The notes beneath the pieces were generated by a model. It was not told the origin of the DNA and ran no database searches. It was given only the letters and a program-made list of their open reading frames with translations. A program made the position numbers and the translations under genes. Shown here in pieces: positions 45,975 through 55,001 of a DNA stretch of 64,000 bases. Within the stretch, counting starts at the first letter, position 1, and every line of letters begins with the position of its first letter. Source of the stretch: Burkholderia seminalis DSM 23518 (GTDB lineage: Bacteria > Pseudomonadota > Gammaproteobacteria > Burkholderiales > Burkholderiaceae); NCBI RefSeq assembly GCF_902832885.1, contig NZ_CADFDK010000002.1, positions 248,001 to 312,000 on the forward strand, written 5' to 3'.

Positions 45975-47456
45975 TCAGTCGATCGCGCGCATCGCGTGGC
46001 GCAGTTCCTGATAGCTGCGCAGCCCGGTGACGCCGAGTTCGCGGCCGATCCCGCTGAGCCCGAAGCCGCCCCAGCACACGTGCGGGTAGATCAGCTGCGG
46101 CGCATTGATCCACACGAGCCCCGCCCGCACGCGCTGCTGGAATTGCTTCGCGACGTCGGCATCGCGCGTGACGACGGTCGCGACGAGCCCGTAACGCGTG
46201 TCGTTCGCGAGTGCGATCGCTTCGTCGTCGGTGCGGAACGATTTCACGCAGGCGACGGGGCCGAATATTTCGTCGGTCCACAACGGGTTGTCGGCGGCCG
46301 GCTCGGCGATCACGACGGGCGCCATGAAAAAGCCTTCGCCGCCGGCCTCCGCGACCCGTCCGCTGAACGCAATGCGTGCGCCCGCGTCGATGCCCTGCTG
46401 GAGCATCGCTTCGACGCGCGCACGCTGTGCGGCCGAGATCAGCGGCCCCATCGCGACCTGTTCGTCGGTCGGCGGCGCGACGACGAGTGCGCGCACGGCC
46501 GTCTCGAACGCGGTCATGAAGCGGCGGTAGAGGCTGTCGTGCACGAGAATGCGCGCGGTGGCCGAGCACATCTGGCCCGCGTTCGTGAACGCGCCCGCAA
46601 TCGCGAGCGGTACCGCGACGTCGAGATCCGCATCGTCGCGGACGATCAGCGACGACTTGCCGCCGAGTTCGAGCGTCACGCGCTTCATGTCTTCGGCCGC
46701 GGCCCGCATCACCTTGCGGCCGGCCGCCGTGCTGCCGGTAAACGAGATCTTGTGGATCAGCGGATGCGCGGTCAGTGCCGCGCCGACCTCGGCGCCGCCG
46801 TTCACGACGTTGACGACGCCGGCCGGCACGCCGGCTTCGGCGACGATGTCGAGCAGCGCGTGCTCGGTCGGCGACGTGAGTTCGGACGGCTTCAGCACGA
46901 CCGCGCAGCCGGCCGCGAGCGCGGGCGCGAGCTTCCACGCGGTCGTGACCATCGGGAAGTTCCACGGCATCACCAGGGCGGCGACGCCGACCGCGTCGTG
47001 GAACCGCTCGGCCGTGACGGCGTCGCTCGGCAGTGCGACGGGCTCGGCCGCGAACAGCGCTCGGTCTTCGCACAGCTTCGCGTAGTACGCGAACGTCGCG
47101 GCGACGTCGCCGACGTCGGCGTCGGCCTCGAACGGCGGCTTGCCGCTGACCTGCATCTGCAGCGCGGCCAGCCGGTCGCGTGCGGCTTCGACGCGCTCGG
47201 CGATCGTCGCGAGCACGCGGCCGCGCGCGGCGGGCGGCGTGTCGCGCCAGCCGGCGAAGGCGTCGCGCGCGGCGCGCACCGCGGCGTCGACGTGCGCGGG
47301 CGTCGCGAATTCCTGCCAGCCGATCGCGTCGCCGGTCGATGCGTTGAAGATCGGCGCGCCGGCCGTATCGGAATGCGTGCGGACTGGCTGGCCGGCGATG
47401 CGCGCGGCGGGCAGCACGAACGCGGGTGCGGAACGGGAAAGTTCGGCGGTGGACAT
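45975..47456 (-). CDS. aldehyde dehydrogenase, aminoaldehyde/betaine-aldehyde type
   Basis: A 493-residue NAD-dependent aldehyde dehydrogenase. The catalytic Cys is in NAGQMCSATARILV and the base Glu in LELGGKSSLIV. The C-terminus (INAPQLIYPHVCWGGFGLSG) differs from true betaine-aldehyde dehydrogenases. Downstream of a guanidinobutyrase gene by 22 bases, it likely oxidises 4-guanidinobutyraldehyde or 4-aminobutyraldehyde (KauB-like role). The start may be ATG 47456 or 47465; the former has better ribosome-site spacing. Confidence 0.87.
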   Translation of the reverse strand: MSTAELSRSAPAFVLPAARIAGQPVRTHSDTAGAPIFNASTGDAIGWQEFATPAHVDAAVRAARDAFAGWRDTPPAARGRVLATIAERVEAARDRLAALQMQVSGKPPFEADADVGDVAATFAYYAKLCEDRALFAAEPVALPSDAVTAERFHDAVGVAALVMPWNFPMVTTAWKLAPALAAGCAVVLKPSELTSPTEHALLDIVAEAGVPAGVVNVVNGGAEVGAALTAHPLIHKISFTGSTAAGRKVMRAAAEDMKRVTLELGGKSSLIVRDDADLDVAVPLAIAGAFTNAGQMCSATARILVHDSLYRRFMTAFETAVRALVVAPPTDEQVAMGPLISAAQRARVEAMLQQGIDAGARIAFSGRVAEAGGEGFFMAPVVIAEPAADNPLWTDEIFGPVACVKSFRTDDEAIALANDTRYGLVATVVTRDADVAKQFQQRVRAGLVWINAPQLIYPHVCWGGFGLSGIGRELGVTGLRSYQELRHAMRAID

Positions 47457-47478
47457 GGGCGTCATCCTGTCGGTCGGG

Positions 47479-48429
47479 TTAGCGGTAGGCGACGCCCGGC
47501 ATCACGCAGAGCATCTCGAACGCGAGGTTCGCGCCCGTGAGCGCGGTGGTGCCGGCCGGATCGTACGGCGGCGACACTTCGACGAGGTCCGCGCCGACGA
47601 TGTTCAGGCCCTTCATCCCGCGCACGATTTCGAGTCCCTGCTGAATGGTGAGGCCGCCGATTTCCGGCGTGCCGGTGCCGGGCGCGAACGACGGGTCGAG
47701 CCCGTCGATGTCGAAGCTCAGGTAGACCGGCGTGTCGCCGACGCGTTCGCGCACCTGCGCCATCAGCGGCACGAGCGACTTGTTCCAGCATTCTTCCGCC
47801 TGCACGACGGTGAAGCCCTGCTCGCGGCACCAGTCGAAATCGTCCGCGTGGTAGCCGGTGCCGCGCAGGCCGATCTGCGTGACCTTGTCGCATTGCAGCA
47901 GTCCGTCTTCCACCGCGCGGCGGAACGGCGTGCCGTGCGCGATCTTCTCGCCGAACATCGTGTCGTTCACGTCCGCATGCGCATCGATATGCACGACGGC
48001 AACCTTGCCGTACTTTTTATGCAGCGCGCGCAGGATCGGCCATGCGATCGTGTGGTCGCCGCCGAGCGTGATCGGCCGGCAGCCGTTCGCGACGATCTCG
48101 TCGTAGGCCTCCTCGATGCGGCGCACCGAGTCCTTCAGGTCGTACGGGTTGGTCGCGACGTCGCCGATGTCGGCCACCTGCAGCGAATCGAACGGCGCCG
48201 CGCGCGTGGCCATGTTGTACGGGCGCAGCAGCACGGATTCGGTGCGGATCTGGCGCGGGCCGAAGCGCGAGCCCGAGCGGTTCGACGTGCCGAGGTCGAG
48301 CGGCACGCCGACGAAGCACACGTCGAGGCCGTCGGTCGTCGCGGCCTGCGGCAGCCGCATCATCGTGGCGATGCCGCCAAAACGCGGCATGTCGTTGCCG
48401 CCCATCGGTTGATTGAGTTCGCGGGGCAT
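47479..48429 (-). CDS. gbuA: guanidinobutyrase (agmatinase/ureohydrolase family)
   Basis: A 316-residue ureohydrolase. Manganese ligands lie in LGGDHTIAWP, VHIDAHADVND and SFDIDGLDP. The N-terminus LNQPMGGNDMPRFGGIATMM and the segment YNMATRAAPFDSLQVADIGD follow Pseudomonas guanidinobutyrase GbuA nearly residue for residue, which favours 4-guanidinobutyrate over agmatine. The products are 4-aminobutyrate and urea. First gene of the minus-strand pair with the aldehyde dehydrogenase. Confidence 0.88.
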   Translation of the reverse strand: MPRELNQPMGGNDMPRFGGIATMMRLPQAATTDGLDVCFVGVPLDLGTSNRSGSRFGPRQIRTESVLLRPYNMATRAAPFDSLQVADIGDVATNPYDLKDSVRRIEEAYDEIVANGCRPITLGGDHTIAWPILRALHKKYGKVAVVHIDAHADVNDTMFGEKIAHGTPFRRAVEDGLLQCDKVTQIGLRGTGYHADDFDWCREQGFTVVQAEECWNKSLVPLMAQVRERVGDTPVYLSFDIDGLDPSFAPGTGTPEIGGLTIQQGLEIVRGMKGLNIVGADLVEVSPPYDPAGTTALTGANLAFEMLCVMPGVAYR

Positions 48430-48602
48430 GGGGCCGTCTCCTTTTTCCAGGGTAAAGCGATCGGCCGATGGTAGAGGAGAACGCCTGCGCGAAGATTTTG
48501 AAGTCGCAACGTTTACATCGACGGGTCTCGATGCGAGTGGCGCCGCCGCATCGACGCCGCGCAACCGAAGGCGGCCGCGCGGCCGGCGCGGGCGGCGGGC
48601 GG

Positions 48603-49487
48603 TCAGCGGGAGAGGACGGGCGGCGTGGCGGCGTCGTGCGATCCGGCGGAAGGGAACGCGGTGGTGGCCGAGCCCCACGCGGCGAGTTCGCGTTTGGTCC
48701 GCACGCCGAGCTTCGCGAACGCGCGCTTCACGTACGACTCGGCCGACGCGACGCGCACGCCGAGGATGCCGGCGGTCTCGGGCACGGTCTTGCCGGAGAG
48801 CAGGTGCTTGCAGGTTTCGTATTCGCGTTTCGACAGCTTCACGCCGTCGGCGGCGATGCGCGCGTCGAACTGCGCGAGCGGATGGATCTCCGGTGTCGGA
48901 TGCGCGACGCGCCGCACGGCGGTGGTCGACGCGTGGAGTTCGAGCAAGGGGAACAGCACGTCGCTGATGCCGCGGAAGCGGTTCATCTCGGCGAGCGTGA
49001 ACGGCGGCCGGTCGCGGCCGCGCTCCAGCGCGATCGAGTGCTGCGAATAGCGCGTGCCGCGCGCGAGCACGCATTCGTGGCCGATCTGCACGTCGTCGAA
49101 CAGCCGCTGACGGAATTCGCCGGGCGGGATCGCCGCGATGTCGCGCACGACGAGCATCGTGCCCGTCTTGCCGCGCAACCCGGCGAACAGCGGGTCGCTG
49201 TCGAGAAAGCGCTCGTAGTAGAGCGTCATCACGTCGGAGATTTCATGAGGGGCGGTGCCGATGCCGCTGCTGCCGATCCATTCGCATCGGTAGCCGGTGG
49301 GCATCGTGCCGTCGACGCGCGAGCGTTCGACGTGCGCGACGTCGAGCGGCACGACGTCGTTCAGCAGTTGCGTGAGGCGCGGCACGAAGTGAGGCGTGCC
49401 GACCGTCTCGATCAGCTCGCCCAGCGCCTTGAACGACACGTTGAAGCGGTCGTTGTCGCGGTGGAAGGGGTTCACGTTGAGCAGCAT
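48603..49487 (-). CDS. LuxR-family transcriptional regulator (copy 1)
   Basis: A 294-residue regulator with a C-terminal LuxR/FixJ helix-turn-helix (LSKREYETCKHLLSGKTVPE to YVKRAFAKLGVRTKREL). The ~200-residue N-terminal domain is unrelated to receiver or autoinducer domains that I recognise. It is a paralog of the gene at 53934-54764; both N-termini align through VGTPHFV/VGTPDFV. It is divergent from the cupin gene, whose promoter carries the shared element. ATG 49487 has GGGGAA upstream. Confidence 0.88.
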   Translation of the reverse strand: MLLNVNPFHRDNDRFNVSFKALGELIETVGTPHFVPRLTQLLNDVVPLDVAHVERSRVDGTMPTGYRCEWIGSSGIGTAPHEISDVMTLYYERFLDSDPLFAGLRGKTGTMLVVRDIAAIPPGEFRQRLFDDVQIGHECVLARGTRYSQHSIALERGRDRPPFTLAEMNRFRGISDVLFPLLELHASTTAVRRVAHPTPEIHPLAQFDARIAADGVKLSKREYETCKHLLSGKTVPETAGILGVRVASAESYVKRAFAKLGVRTKRELAAWGSATTAFPSAGSHDAATPPVLSR

Positions 49488-49599
49488 GCGGTTCCCCGGT
49501 GAAAAGCGGCGCGATTGTAGCGTCGGCAACGGAAAACGTCATTAGGGGGAAACACCGTCGGTTGTCCTGCCGACCTGCCCGCCCCCGCAAAACATCGCT

Positions 49600-49647
49600 T
49601 GTCCCCCCTGAAGGGGGGCATACCGGGGCAGTGTAAATGAGTAACTT
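49600..49647 (+). promoter_or_regulatory. regulon promoter element A (before the cupin gene)
   Basis: TGTCCCC, 13 bases, ATACCGG, 15 bases, TAACTT (-10). It contains a CCCCCC-TGAA-GGGGGG palindrome. The same layout and spacing recur at 54914-54961 and 56831-56878. The second half-site occupies the place of a -35 box, as at activator-dependent promoters. The start codon is at 49686. Confidence 0.75.
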
Positions 49648-49685
49648 TGTCTCTGCTTTTTTCAATCAAGAGACGAAAGATTCCG

Positions 49686-50030
49686 ATGACCAAACTGATC
49701 AAGGACATCCTGCCGCTGGGCGCAGGCGTGGGCGAATTCACGAAGCTCGACTTCGGGATGGACGAAAGCGACTGGCGCGCGGCCGAAGGCAAGAGCGGCA
49801 ACTACATCGTCGGCTGGTGGGAAGGCAAGGCCGGCTCGGTGGAGTTTCCGGAAACCGCGGCCGACGAAGCGGTGTGGCTCGTCGAGGGCCGGATCGCGCT
49901 GACCGACGTCGAAGGCAACCGCAAGGAATTCACGCCGGGCCAGGGTTACCTGCTGCCGGCCGGCTTCGCGGGCCGCTGGGAGACGATCGAGGACGCGAAG
50001 AAGTTCTACGTGCTGCTCGAACAGTCGTGA
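49686..50030 (+). CDS. cupin-domain protein
   Basis: A 114-residue single cupin of the EutQ/DUF861 type. The strand pattern and motif ADEAVWLVEGRIALTD plus FTPGQGYLLPAGFAGRWET fit, with few metal-binding histidines, so a catalytic role is doubtful. Such cupins often accompany FAD amine oxidases. It is the first gene behind regulon promoter A and is followed by a terminator-like hairpin before the oxidase gene, which may reduce read-through. Confidence 0.85.
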   Translation: MTKLIKDILPLGAGVGEFTKLDFGMDESDWRAAEGKSGNYIVGWWEGKAGSVEFPETAADEAVWLVEGRIALTDVEGNRKEFTPGQGYLLPAGFAGRWETIEDAKKFYVLLEQS

Positions 50031-50039
50031 TGTCCGAAG

Positions 50040-50095
50040 CCGCCGCCGGGGTGTCGTCGTCCGTGTGACGCGCATCCGGCGGCGGTTTCGTTTTT
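50040..50095 (+). terminator. terminator-like hairpin between cupin and oxidase genes
   Basis: CCGCCGCCGG at 50040 pairs with CCGGCGGCGG at 50076 (10 bp), followed by TTTCGTTTTT. The loop is 26 bases, long for an intrinsic terminator. It could set unequal expression within the operon. Confidence 0.5.
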
Positions 50096-50115
50096 CGCGT
50101 GTGATGGCTGGGATC

Positions 50116-51588
50116 ATGGAAATGGAAGTCAACGAAGCAAAACAGACCGCGCCGGTGCAGGCGCCGCGTGGCACGCCGGTCGCACCGGTCGCACCGGTCG
50201 CGCTGGGCGTCGAGGCGGCGCTCGCGAATACCAGGCTGTTCCCGTACTGGCTCGACAACCCGGCCGCGCCGGCCACCGAGCCGGAACTCGTCGGCGACGT
50301 GACGGCCGACCTGCTGATCGTCGGCGGCGGCTTCACGGGGCTGTGGTCGGCCGTGCAGGCGAAGGAACAGATGCCGCACCTGAACGTGGTGCTGATCGAG
50401 GCGGGCAAGGTCGCGCACGGCGCATCGGGCCGAGCGGGCGGGATCATCTCGACGTCGGTGATGCACGGGCTGCCGAATGCGGTGCGCGTGTTCCCGAACG
50501 ACATCGCGGAACTCGAGGCGTTCGGCCATCACAACCTCGATGGCTTCGAGGAAACGCTGAAGCGCTACGACATCGACGCCGACATCGAGTGGAACGGCGA
50601 GATGACGGTGGCGGTCGATCCCGAGCACCTTGCGCACCTGAAGGGCGACTACGACCTGCATCGCGAGTACGGCCACGACGTCGTGCTGCTGAACCGCGAG
50701 GAAACGCTCGAACAACTGAATTCGCCGCTGTTCGCGGGCGCGCTGTGGTCGCGCAACCGCAGCGGCATCGTGCATCCGGCGAAGCTCGCGTGGGGGCTGA
50801 AGCGCGCGGCGCTGTCGCTCGGCGTGAAACTGTACGAGCACACGCCGCTGACGACCGTGACCGACGAAGGCGGCACGGTGTTCGTGACGACGCCGAAGGG
50901 CAGCGTGCGCGCGCCGCGTGTCGTGTTCGGCAGCGGCACCGCGAAGGTCGGGATTCCGGACATCAACCGCCGCGTGATGCAGGTGCGCGATCACGTGCTC
51001 GCCACCGAGCCGCTGACCGACGAGCAGCTCGCGCGGATCGGCTGGAAGAATCGCCAGGGCGTGTACGACACGCGCACGCAGCTCAACTATTTCCGGCTGA
51101 CGAAGCACAACAACATCATCTTCGGCGGCCTCGTCAGCTATCACTTCGACGGCGATCCGGAGCCGCACCAGGACGGCCGGCGCGAAACGTACTACCGGCT
51201 CGCGGAAGCGTTCTACCGCACGTTCCCGCAACTGAGCGACGTGCGTTTCTCGCACGCATGGGGCGGCCCGATCGATTATTGCTCGCGCGGCTCGGTGTTC
51301 GCGAAACGCTATCTCGGCGGCAAGGCCGTGTTCGTCGCCGGCTATACGGGTTTCGGCGTCGCGGCGAGCCGGTTCGGCGCGTTCATGGGGCTGAACATCC
51401 TGTTCGACCGCGACAGCCCCGAGCGCAAGCTCGACATCGCGAACCAGAGCCCGAGCTACATCCCGCCGGAGCCGATGCGCTGGGTCGCCGCGAAGATCAC
51501 GTTCCACGCGTTCGACGGCGCGGATGCCGAAGGCGGCTGGAAGCGCGCGTGGATCAGCGGCCTCAAGGCGATGGGCTTCCCGATGTAA
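50116..51588 (+). CDS. FAD-dependent amine oxidoreductase (DAO/PuuB-like)
   Basis: A 490-residue flavoprotein of the D-amino-acid-oxidase fold. The FAD motif is DLLIVGGGFTGLWSAVQAKE, with the flavin-loop segment HGASGRAGGIISTS. The C-terminal GYTGFGVAASRFGA matches gamma-glutamylputrescine-oxidase-like proteins. It probably oxidises an amine to the aldehyde used by the dehydrogenase at 45975. Several in-frame ATGs (50104, 50116, 50122) exist without a strong ribosome site, so the start is approximate. Confidence 0.85.
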   Translation: MEMEVNEAKQTAPVQAPRGTPVAPVAPVALGVEAALANTRLFPYWLDNPAAPATEPELVGDVTADLLIVGGGFTGLWSAVQAKEQMPHLNVVLIEAGKVAHGASGRAGGIISTSVMHGLPNAVRVFPNDIAELEAFGHHNLDGFEETLKRYDIDADIEWNGEMTVAVDPEHLAHLKGDYDLHREYGHDVVLLNREETLEQLNSPLFAGALWSRNRSGIVHPAKLAWGLKRAALSLGVKLYEHTPLTTVTDEGGTVFVTTPKGSVRAPRVVFGSGTAKVGIPDINRRVMQVRDHVLATEPLTDEQLARIGWKNRQGVYDTRTQLNYFRLTKHNNIIFGGLVSYHFDGDPEPHQDGRRETYYRLAEAFYRTFPQLSDVRFSHAWGGPIDYCSRGSVFAKRYLGGKAVFVAGYTGFGVAASRFGAFMGLNILFDRDSPERKLDIANQSPSYIPPEPMRWVAAKITFHAFDGADAEGGWKRAWISGLKAMGFPM

Positions 51589-51594
51589 GCGACA

Positions 51595-51617
51595 CGGCGG
51601 CCCGGGCCGGGCCGCCG
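51595..51617 (+). other. intercistronic hairpin
   Basis: A perfect 10-bp stem, CGGCGGCCCG with CGGGCCGCCG, loop GGC, between the oxidase stop and the MFS start. No T-tract follows, so mRNA stabilisation or pausing is more likely than termination. Confidence 0.5.
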
Positions 51618-51675
51618 CCATATCCAACTCCCCCGAGGAGACGGTCCGCGCCGCGGACACGGAGAGAGACATCGC

Positions 51676-52866
51676 ATGAACGTTGTGAATCTGCAGGATG
51701 AAGCGCGGCAGGAAAGCGCGTTGTTCGTCGTCGTGATGCTGCTGCTCGGCATCCTCGGACCGACGGTTTTCCTCGGCCTGCCGGCGATCGTCGGACAGGT
51801 CGAGCGCCATTGGGGCTTCGGCGAAGCGGCGCTCGGGCTGTCGAGTTTCATCGAGGTGCTCGGCGAATCGACGGGTACGCTGCTCGTCGCGTTCGTGCTC
51901 GGCCGCCAGCCGGTCCGGCTCGTGCTCGCGGGCGCGGTGACGCTCGCGGCCGGCGCGAACCTCGGCACGCTCGCGACGCACGGGCTCGTCGCCTATTCGA
52001 CGCTGCAGTTCATCGCGGGCGTCGGCTCGGGCGGGCTGAACGGGATCGCGCTGCGCTACCTGTCGTATTCGCGCGCGCCGGAGCGCAATCTCGGGATCAT
52101 GCTGATGGGGCAGGTGATGTGGAGCATGGTGCTGCTTGCGTATGTCTTCCCGATGCTGAGCGGCATGTGGGGCGCGCGCGGCGTGTTCTGTTTCGTCGCG
52201 TGCGTGCTCGGCATGTTCGTGCTCGCGACACCGCTGTTCCGCCGCGGCGAGACGATGGCCGCGCCGACGCCGGTCGGGGTTGCCGGCCGCATCGACCGCC
52301 AGGGCGCGATGCTCGTGCTGTGCGCGCAGCTCGCGCTGTACGGCGGCGTGGGCGTCGTATGGACCTTCCTCGAGAAGATCGGCACCGATGCGGGCCTGAG
52401 CGGCAAGTCGGTGTCGCTCGTGCTCGGCATCGCGAACGTCGCGAGCCTCGTGATCTGCGCGGCGATGCCGAAGCTCGGTGCGGGCGCGGGCCTGCGTCGC
52501 TGGACGCTCGTGAACCTCGGCGGCTGCGCGGTCGCGGCCGTGCTGCTCGCGATGCCGGCATCGGTCGCGACGTTCACGCTCGGCGCGATCGTGTTCATCG
52601 GCTGCTGGACCGGCGGCGCGCTGCTGATCTACGCGACGATTCCGCAGTACGACCTGATCGGCCAGTCGGCCGCGCTGTCGCCGGGCTGCGTCGCGTTCGG
52701 CTATGGAGTGGGCTCGGTCGCGGGCGGGTCGCTGATCGAGCGCGCGGGCACGCAGTCGGCATTGATCGCGGCGATCGCGCTGTGCGCGGCGGCGTTCCTC
52801 TGCTACGGGCGGCTGCGGCCGGCCGTGTTCGGCATCGCGCGCCCGCTCGCGGCGGTATCGGAGTGA
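51676..52866 (+). CDS. MFS transporter
   Basis: A 396-residue major facilitator with about 12 helices, starting VVVMLLLGILGPTVFLGLPA. The helix 2-3 loop motif is weak. A central loop has PTPVGVAGRIDRQGAM. It lies 87 bases after the FAD oxidase gene and probably belongs to the same transcript. Direction and substrate are not evident; an amine or its oxidation product is likely from context. Confidence 0.85.
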   Translation: MNVVNLQDEARQESALFVVVMLLLGILGPTVFLGLPAIVGQVERHWGFGEAALGLSSFIEVLGESTGTLLVAFVLGRQPVRLVLAGAVTLAAGANLGTLATHGLVAYSTLQFIAGVGSGGLNGIALRYLSYSRAPERNLGIMLMGQVMWSMVLLAYVFPMLSGMWGARGVFCFVACVLGMFVLATPLFRRGETMAAPTPVGVAGRIDRQGAMLVLCAQLALYGGVGVVWTFLEKIGTDAGLSGKSVSLVLGIANVASLVICAAMPKLGAGAGLRRWTLVNLGGCAVAAVLLAMPASVATFTLGAIVFIGCWTGGALLIYATIPQYDLIGQSAALSPGCVAFGYGVGSVAGGSLIERAGTQSALIAAIALCAAAFLCYGRLRPAVFGIARPLAAVSE

Positions 52867-52997
52867 CAGGGTTGCGACGCGCGCCGCTGCCGATGGCGGC
52901 GCGCGTCCCGTTCGGTTCATCGGCGAAGGCGGCGGGCGGGGCGCGCGAGGCGCGCCGTGCCGGCCGGGCAACGCGCGTACGCGCAGCGGCTTGACGC

Positions 52998-53918
52998 ATG
53001 TTTTCGAATACCACCGATCTCGATCTCCGGCTCATCCGGGTCTTTCTGGCCGTCGTCGACGCACGCGGCATCACGGCTGCCGAGGCGTCGCTCGGCGTGC
53101 GGCAGTCGACCATCAGCACGCAGCTGTCGGCGCTCGAGGCGCGCGTCGGCTTCAAGCTGTGCGATCGCGGGCGCGGCGGCTTTCGGCTGACGTCGAAGGG
53201 CGAACGCTTCGCGGCCACGGCGCGTACGCTCGTCGCGGCGACCTCCGAATTCGTCGCGCGCGTGCGCGACATCGACCGCAAGCTGGTCGGCACGCTGTCG
53301 ATCGGCCTGATCGGCCAGGCGCCGCTCGTCGAGAACGCGCGGGTGGCCGACGCGATCGGCGCGTTCCGCCAGCGCGACCAGGCCGTCACGTTCTCGATGA
53401 AGGTCGCCTCGCCGCAGGAGCTCGAGGAAAGCCTCGTCAACAACCAGCTCGATCTCGCGATCGGCTATTTCTGGCATCGCGTGCCGGGCCTGCTCTATAC
53501 GCCGCTGTTCACCGAGCAGCAGGTGATCTATTGCGGGCGCGGGCATCCGCTGTTCCATGCGTCGCGGCCCGTGACGGCGGACGATCTGCAGCTTCACGAC
53601 TGGGTGTGGCGTACCTACCCGGTGCCGGAGGAGCAGTATCCGTTGCCGGAGCGCCGCGTGACCGCGAGCGCGGACAGCATCGAGGCCGCGACCATTCTGA
53701 TCCTGTCGGGCGGCCATCTCGGCTATCTGCCCGCGCACTACGCGGAGCCGTTCGAACAGCGCGGGCTCGTGAAGGCCGTCGGCCGTGCGACGTTCAGCTT
53801 CGACGTGCCGCTGCATCTCGCGATGAAGCGCAGCACGAGCGACAAGCCGATCGTCGACGCGTTCTGCGAGGACTTGCTGCGCGCCTTCAACATCAAGGCG
53901 GCCGCGCTGGCCGCGTAA
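52998..53918 (+). CDS. LysR-type transcriptional regulator
   Basis: A 306-residue LTTR with DNA-binding motif GITAAEASLGVRQSTISTQL. The effector domain has the LSIGLIGQAPLVENARVAD opening. It follows the MFS gene by 131 bases and converges on the LuxR copy 2 gene, their stops 15 bases apart. It may add a substrate-specific input to the polyamine/guanidino regulon. Confidence 0.88.
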   Translation: MFSNTTDLDLRLIRVFLAVVDARGITAAEASLGVRQSTISTQLSALEARVGFKLCDRGRGGFRLTSKGERFAATARTLVAATSEFVARVRDIDRKLVGTLSIGLIGQAPLVENARVADAIGAFRQRDQAVTFSMKVASPQELEESLVNNQLDLAIGYFWHRVPGLLYTPLFTEQQVIYCGRGHPLFHASRPVTADDLQLHDWVWRTYPVPEEQYPLPERRVTASADSIEAATILILSGGHLGYLPAHYAEPFEQRGLVKAVGRATFSFDVPLHLAMKRSTSDKPIVDAFCEDLLRAFNIKAAALAA

Positions 53919-53933
53919 ATCCGGGCCGCGCGC

Positions 53934-54764
53934 TCAGCAGTCGACGAGCGTCCAGTCGAACAGCTCGCGGCGCGTGCGCACGCCGAGCTTCGCGAACGCG
54001 CGCTTTACGTACGACTCGGCCGTCGACAGCTTCACGTCCAACTGCTGCGCGGCCTCGGGCACCGAGCGCCCGCACAGCATCAGCCGGCAGATCTCGTGCT
54101 CGCGGCGCGACAACTGCACGTCCTGGCGTTCGAGGCGCGCGTCGAAGCTCGCCTGCGATCCGACGTTCACCGATACCGTTGCCACGCGCCGCGCCGCGCA
54201 GGTACGCGCATGCAGCTCGAACATCGGGAACAGCAGATCGACCATCTGCCGGAAATGGAACAGCTCGTCCGTCGTGAACGCGGCCCGCCCGACTGCGCGC
54301 GCGAGCCCGAGCGCGTACTGCAGGTGCGCGGTGCCGTGCACGAGCAGGCATTCCTGCGCGATGCCGGGTTCGTCGAAGATGCGCCGGCGGAACTCGCCCT
54401 GCGCGATGCCGTCGACATGGCGCTGCACGAGCAGCGTGCCGGCCTTGCCGCGCAGCGGCGCGACCAGCGGGTCGGTCTGGCAATAGTGCTGGTAGTAAAT
54501 GTCCATCACGCGCAGCGTATCGGCCGCGACACGCAGGCTGCCGCTGCCGAGCCATTCGACGACGAAGCCCGACGTGCTGCCCGCGTCCGCGCGCCAGCGT
54601 TCGAGGTGCACGGCGTCGGCGTGGATGCTGTCGTTGACGAACGCGGTGACCGCGCCGACGAAATCCGGCGTGCCGACCGCACGCAGCGTCGCGCCGAGCG
54701 TGTCGGGGCGCACGCCGATCAGGTAGTGGCCGCGGGCGGCGGGGTCGGGCTGGAGCAGTCGCAT
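53934..54764 (-). CDS. LuxR-family transcriptional regulator (copy 2)
   Basis: A 276-residue paralog of the regulator at 48603-49487. The C-terminal helix-turn-helix runs LSRREHEICRLMLCGRSVPE to YVKRAFAKLGVRTRREL; the shared N-terminal domain has VGTPDFVGAVTAFVND. ATG 54764 aligns with the start of copy 1; a GTG at 54836 would lengthen it without a ribosome site. It is divergent from the amidohydrolase gene, with regulon element B between them, mirroring copy 1 and the cupin gene. Confidence 0.88.
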   Translation of the reverse strand: MRLLQPDPAARGHYLIGVRPDTLGATLRAVGTPDFVGAVTAFVNDSIHADAVHLERWRADAGSTSGFVVEWLGSGSLRVAADTLRVMDIYYQHYCQTDPLVAPLRGKAGTLLVQRHVDGIAQGEFRRRIFDEPGIAQECLLVHGTAHLQYALGLARAVGRAAFTTDELFHFRQMVDLLFPMFELHARTCAARRVATVSVNVGSQASFDARLERQDVQLSRREHEICRLMLCGRSVPEAAQQLDVKLSTAESYVKRAFAKLGVRTRRELFDWTLVDC

Positions 54765-54913
54765 GGTCGGGTGCAGGCGGTCAGGGGACAGCGCGACGTT
54801 ACGCGAACGCCGCGCGTGCGTCAGCCGGGTATTCACCGGTCAACCCCGCGGATTTCGCGCGTTGTCCCCAAAACGACGACAAGACCGGGTACGCGGTGGC
54901 GTGAATTCGCCGA

Positions 54914-54961
54914 AGCCCCCGCGGCGGGGGGGCATACCGGTGTGAATCGTCTGTCTATAGT
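54914..54961 (+). promoter_or_regulatory. regulon promoter element B (before the amidohydrolase gene)
   Basis: AGCCCCC, 13 bases, ATACCGG, 15 bases, TATAGT (-10). Same geometry as elements A and C; the C/G-run palindrome CCCCC-GCGGC-GGGGG lies inside. A looser copy (TGTCCCC, 12 bases, AGACCGG) occurs just upstream at 54863-54888. Start codon at 55002. Confidence 0.75.
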
Positions 54962-55001
54962 GAAAGCACTTCGAAAACCTGATGACCACCGAGGACAGGC
55001 A

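Noticed and set aside
48520-48550. Inverted repeat CGATGCG/CGCATCG upstream of the guanidinobutyrase gene
   Set aside because: Short arms in GC-rich DNA and no relation to the regulon element; not distinguishable from chance.
49930-52971. 1013-residue minus-strand frame
   Set aside because: Low-complexity Arg/His/Asp-rich translation opposite the FAD oxidase and MFS genes, with no family features.
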